64,000 nucleotides of DNA. It comes from Lachnospiraceae bacterium (lineage in GTDB: Bacteria; Bacillota; Clostridia; Lachnospirales; Lachnospiraceae). A program made the translations under genes and the position numbers. Of this stretch, positions 63,765 to 64,000 are shown in pieces. The stretch spans positions 454,129 through 518,128 of the forward strand of contig CABJAB010000003.1 in NCBI GenBank assembly GCA_902363445.1, in the 5' to 3' direction. Position 1 is the first letter of the stretch, and every line of letters starts with the position of its first letter. Below the pieces are notes generated by a model that saw only the letters and a list, made by a program, of their open reading frames with translations, was not told the origin of the DNA and did not search any database.

Positions 63765-63796
63765 AAAGGCCATGCACCCCACTGTACATGGCCTTT
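63765..63796 (-). terminator. Terminator of the fhs gene
   Basis: AAAGGCCATG (63765-63774) and CATGGCCTTT (63787-63796) form a perfect 10-bp stem; on the minus strand the stem is followed by six T. Confidence 0.9.
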
Positions 63797-63890
63797 CCCT
63801 ATTGCTTAAAACCTTCTCCCTTGTAACCCCGCCCGTCAGACAACGGGCGCAAATCTATGAAAGAGAAATAATCAGTAATGTTATGCCGGA

Positions 63891-64000
63891 TTAGAACAGG
63901 CCGGTGATCTTGCCGCTCTCATCCACATCGATCTTCTCTGCAGCCGGTACCTTCGGCAGTCCGGGCATCGTCATGATCTCTCCCGTCAATGCCACGATGA
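63891..64000 (-). CDS. fhs: Formate-tetrahydrofolate ligase, C-terminal fragment
   Basis: The last 36 codons are inside the window and read through [20 protein letters not shown] and end KITGLF with TAA. This is the highly conserved C-terminus of formate-tetrahydrofolate ligase, which activates formate onto tetrahydrofolate with ATP in one-carbon metabolism and in the Wood-Ljungdahl pathway. The remaining part of the gene lies beyond the right edge. A strong terminator follows. Confidence 0.93.
   Translation of the reverse strand, partial: IVALTGEIMTMPGLPKVPAAEKIDVDESGKITGLF

Overview
The window looks like chromosome of an anaerobic, spore-forming member of the Clostridia, most likely Lachnospiraceae. 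This is inferred from gene content: rubrerythrin, the C-terminus of formate-tetrahydrofolate ligase, a SPOCS/LysM spore-coat-type protein, a CotS-like protein, a Spo0A-type DNA-binding domain, a PHP-type CpsB phosphatase with a BY-kinase, and AGGAGG-type ribosome binding sites throughout. Most of the sequence is moderately GC-rich. The stretch from about 6.6 to 21.4 kb is clearly AT-rich and looks acquired.

Layout. 1-0.35 kb: start of rpsF and a DUF951 gene. 0.38-1.17 kb: a structured dispersed repeat; a second copy lies at 41.3-41.9 kb. 1.2-4.1 kb: a compact set of sirtuin, Eis-like acetyltransferase and DUF2156 genes. 4.3-5.4 kb: an LCP-family cell-wall ligase. 5.7-6.6 kb, opposite strand: a protein joining a Spo0A-type DNA-binding domain to the N-terminal domain of an IS1182/IS5-type transposase. 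25.5 down to 6.6 kb: a surface polysaccharide operon on the minus strand, with the cpsB-cpsC-cpsD control module, a WbaP-like initiating transferase, a WchF-like transferase, UDP-glucuronate genes, further glycosyltransferases, a Wzy-like polymerase, dTDP-3-amino-sugar genes (fdtA/fdtB-like), a Wzx flippase and an acyltransferase gene. The acyltransferase begins inside a tract of 23 AGAGC repeats and is out of frame in this sequence. A second acyltransferase gene is broken.

26.2-30 kb: an LtaS-like sulfatase gene carrying a G9 tract, a trigger-factor-like lipoprotein and a cold-shock gene with a terminator-like leader. 30-35.6 kb: a GDPD-family membrane protein and a PadR-controlled DUF2812/ABC exporter operon. 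35.7-38.9 kb: a LacI regulator divergent from a kinase/SIS isomerase/RbsD sugar operon. 39-44.5 kb: rubrerythrin, GNAT, WYL regulator, GyrI-like protein, a HAD-like protein that has lost its catalytic residues, a hemolysin III-type protein and a GIY-YIG protein. 44.9-50 kb: spore-related genes around a phosphohexomutase. 50.2-59.9 kb: a carbohydrate regulon (aldo/keto reductase, two GntR/UTRA regulators, RbsABC-type transporter, class II aldolase, PfkB kinase, Gfo/Idh oxidoreductase) tied together by TGTACGTACA palindromes. 59.9-64 kb: nagB, glnA, a CCA-adding enzyme and the end of fhs.

The most notable theme is contingency-type variation around the cell surface: a pentanucleotide tract in the acyltransferase, a G9 tract in the LtaS-like gene, and a C10 tract with the same flanks between the cps and ltaS-like genes. 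The Spo0A/transposase-domain fusion next to this locus is the best candidate for an undescribed regulator.
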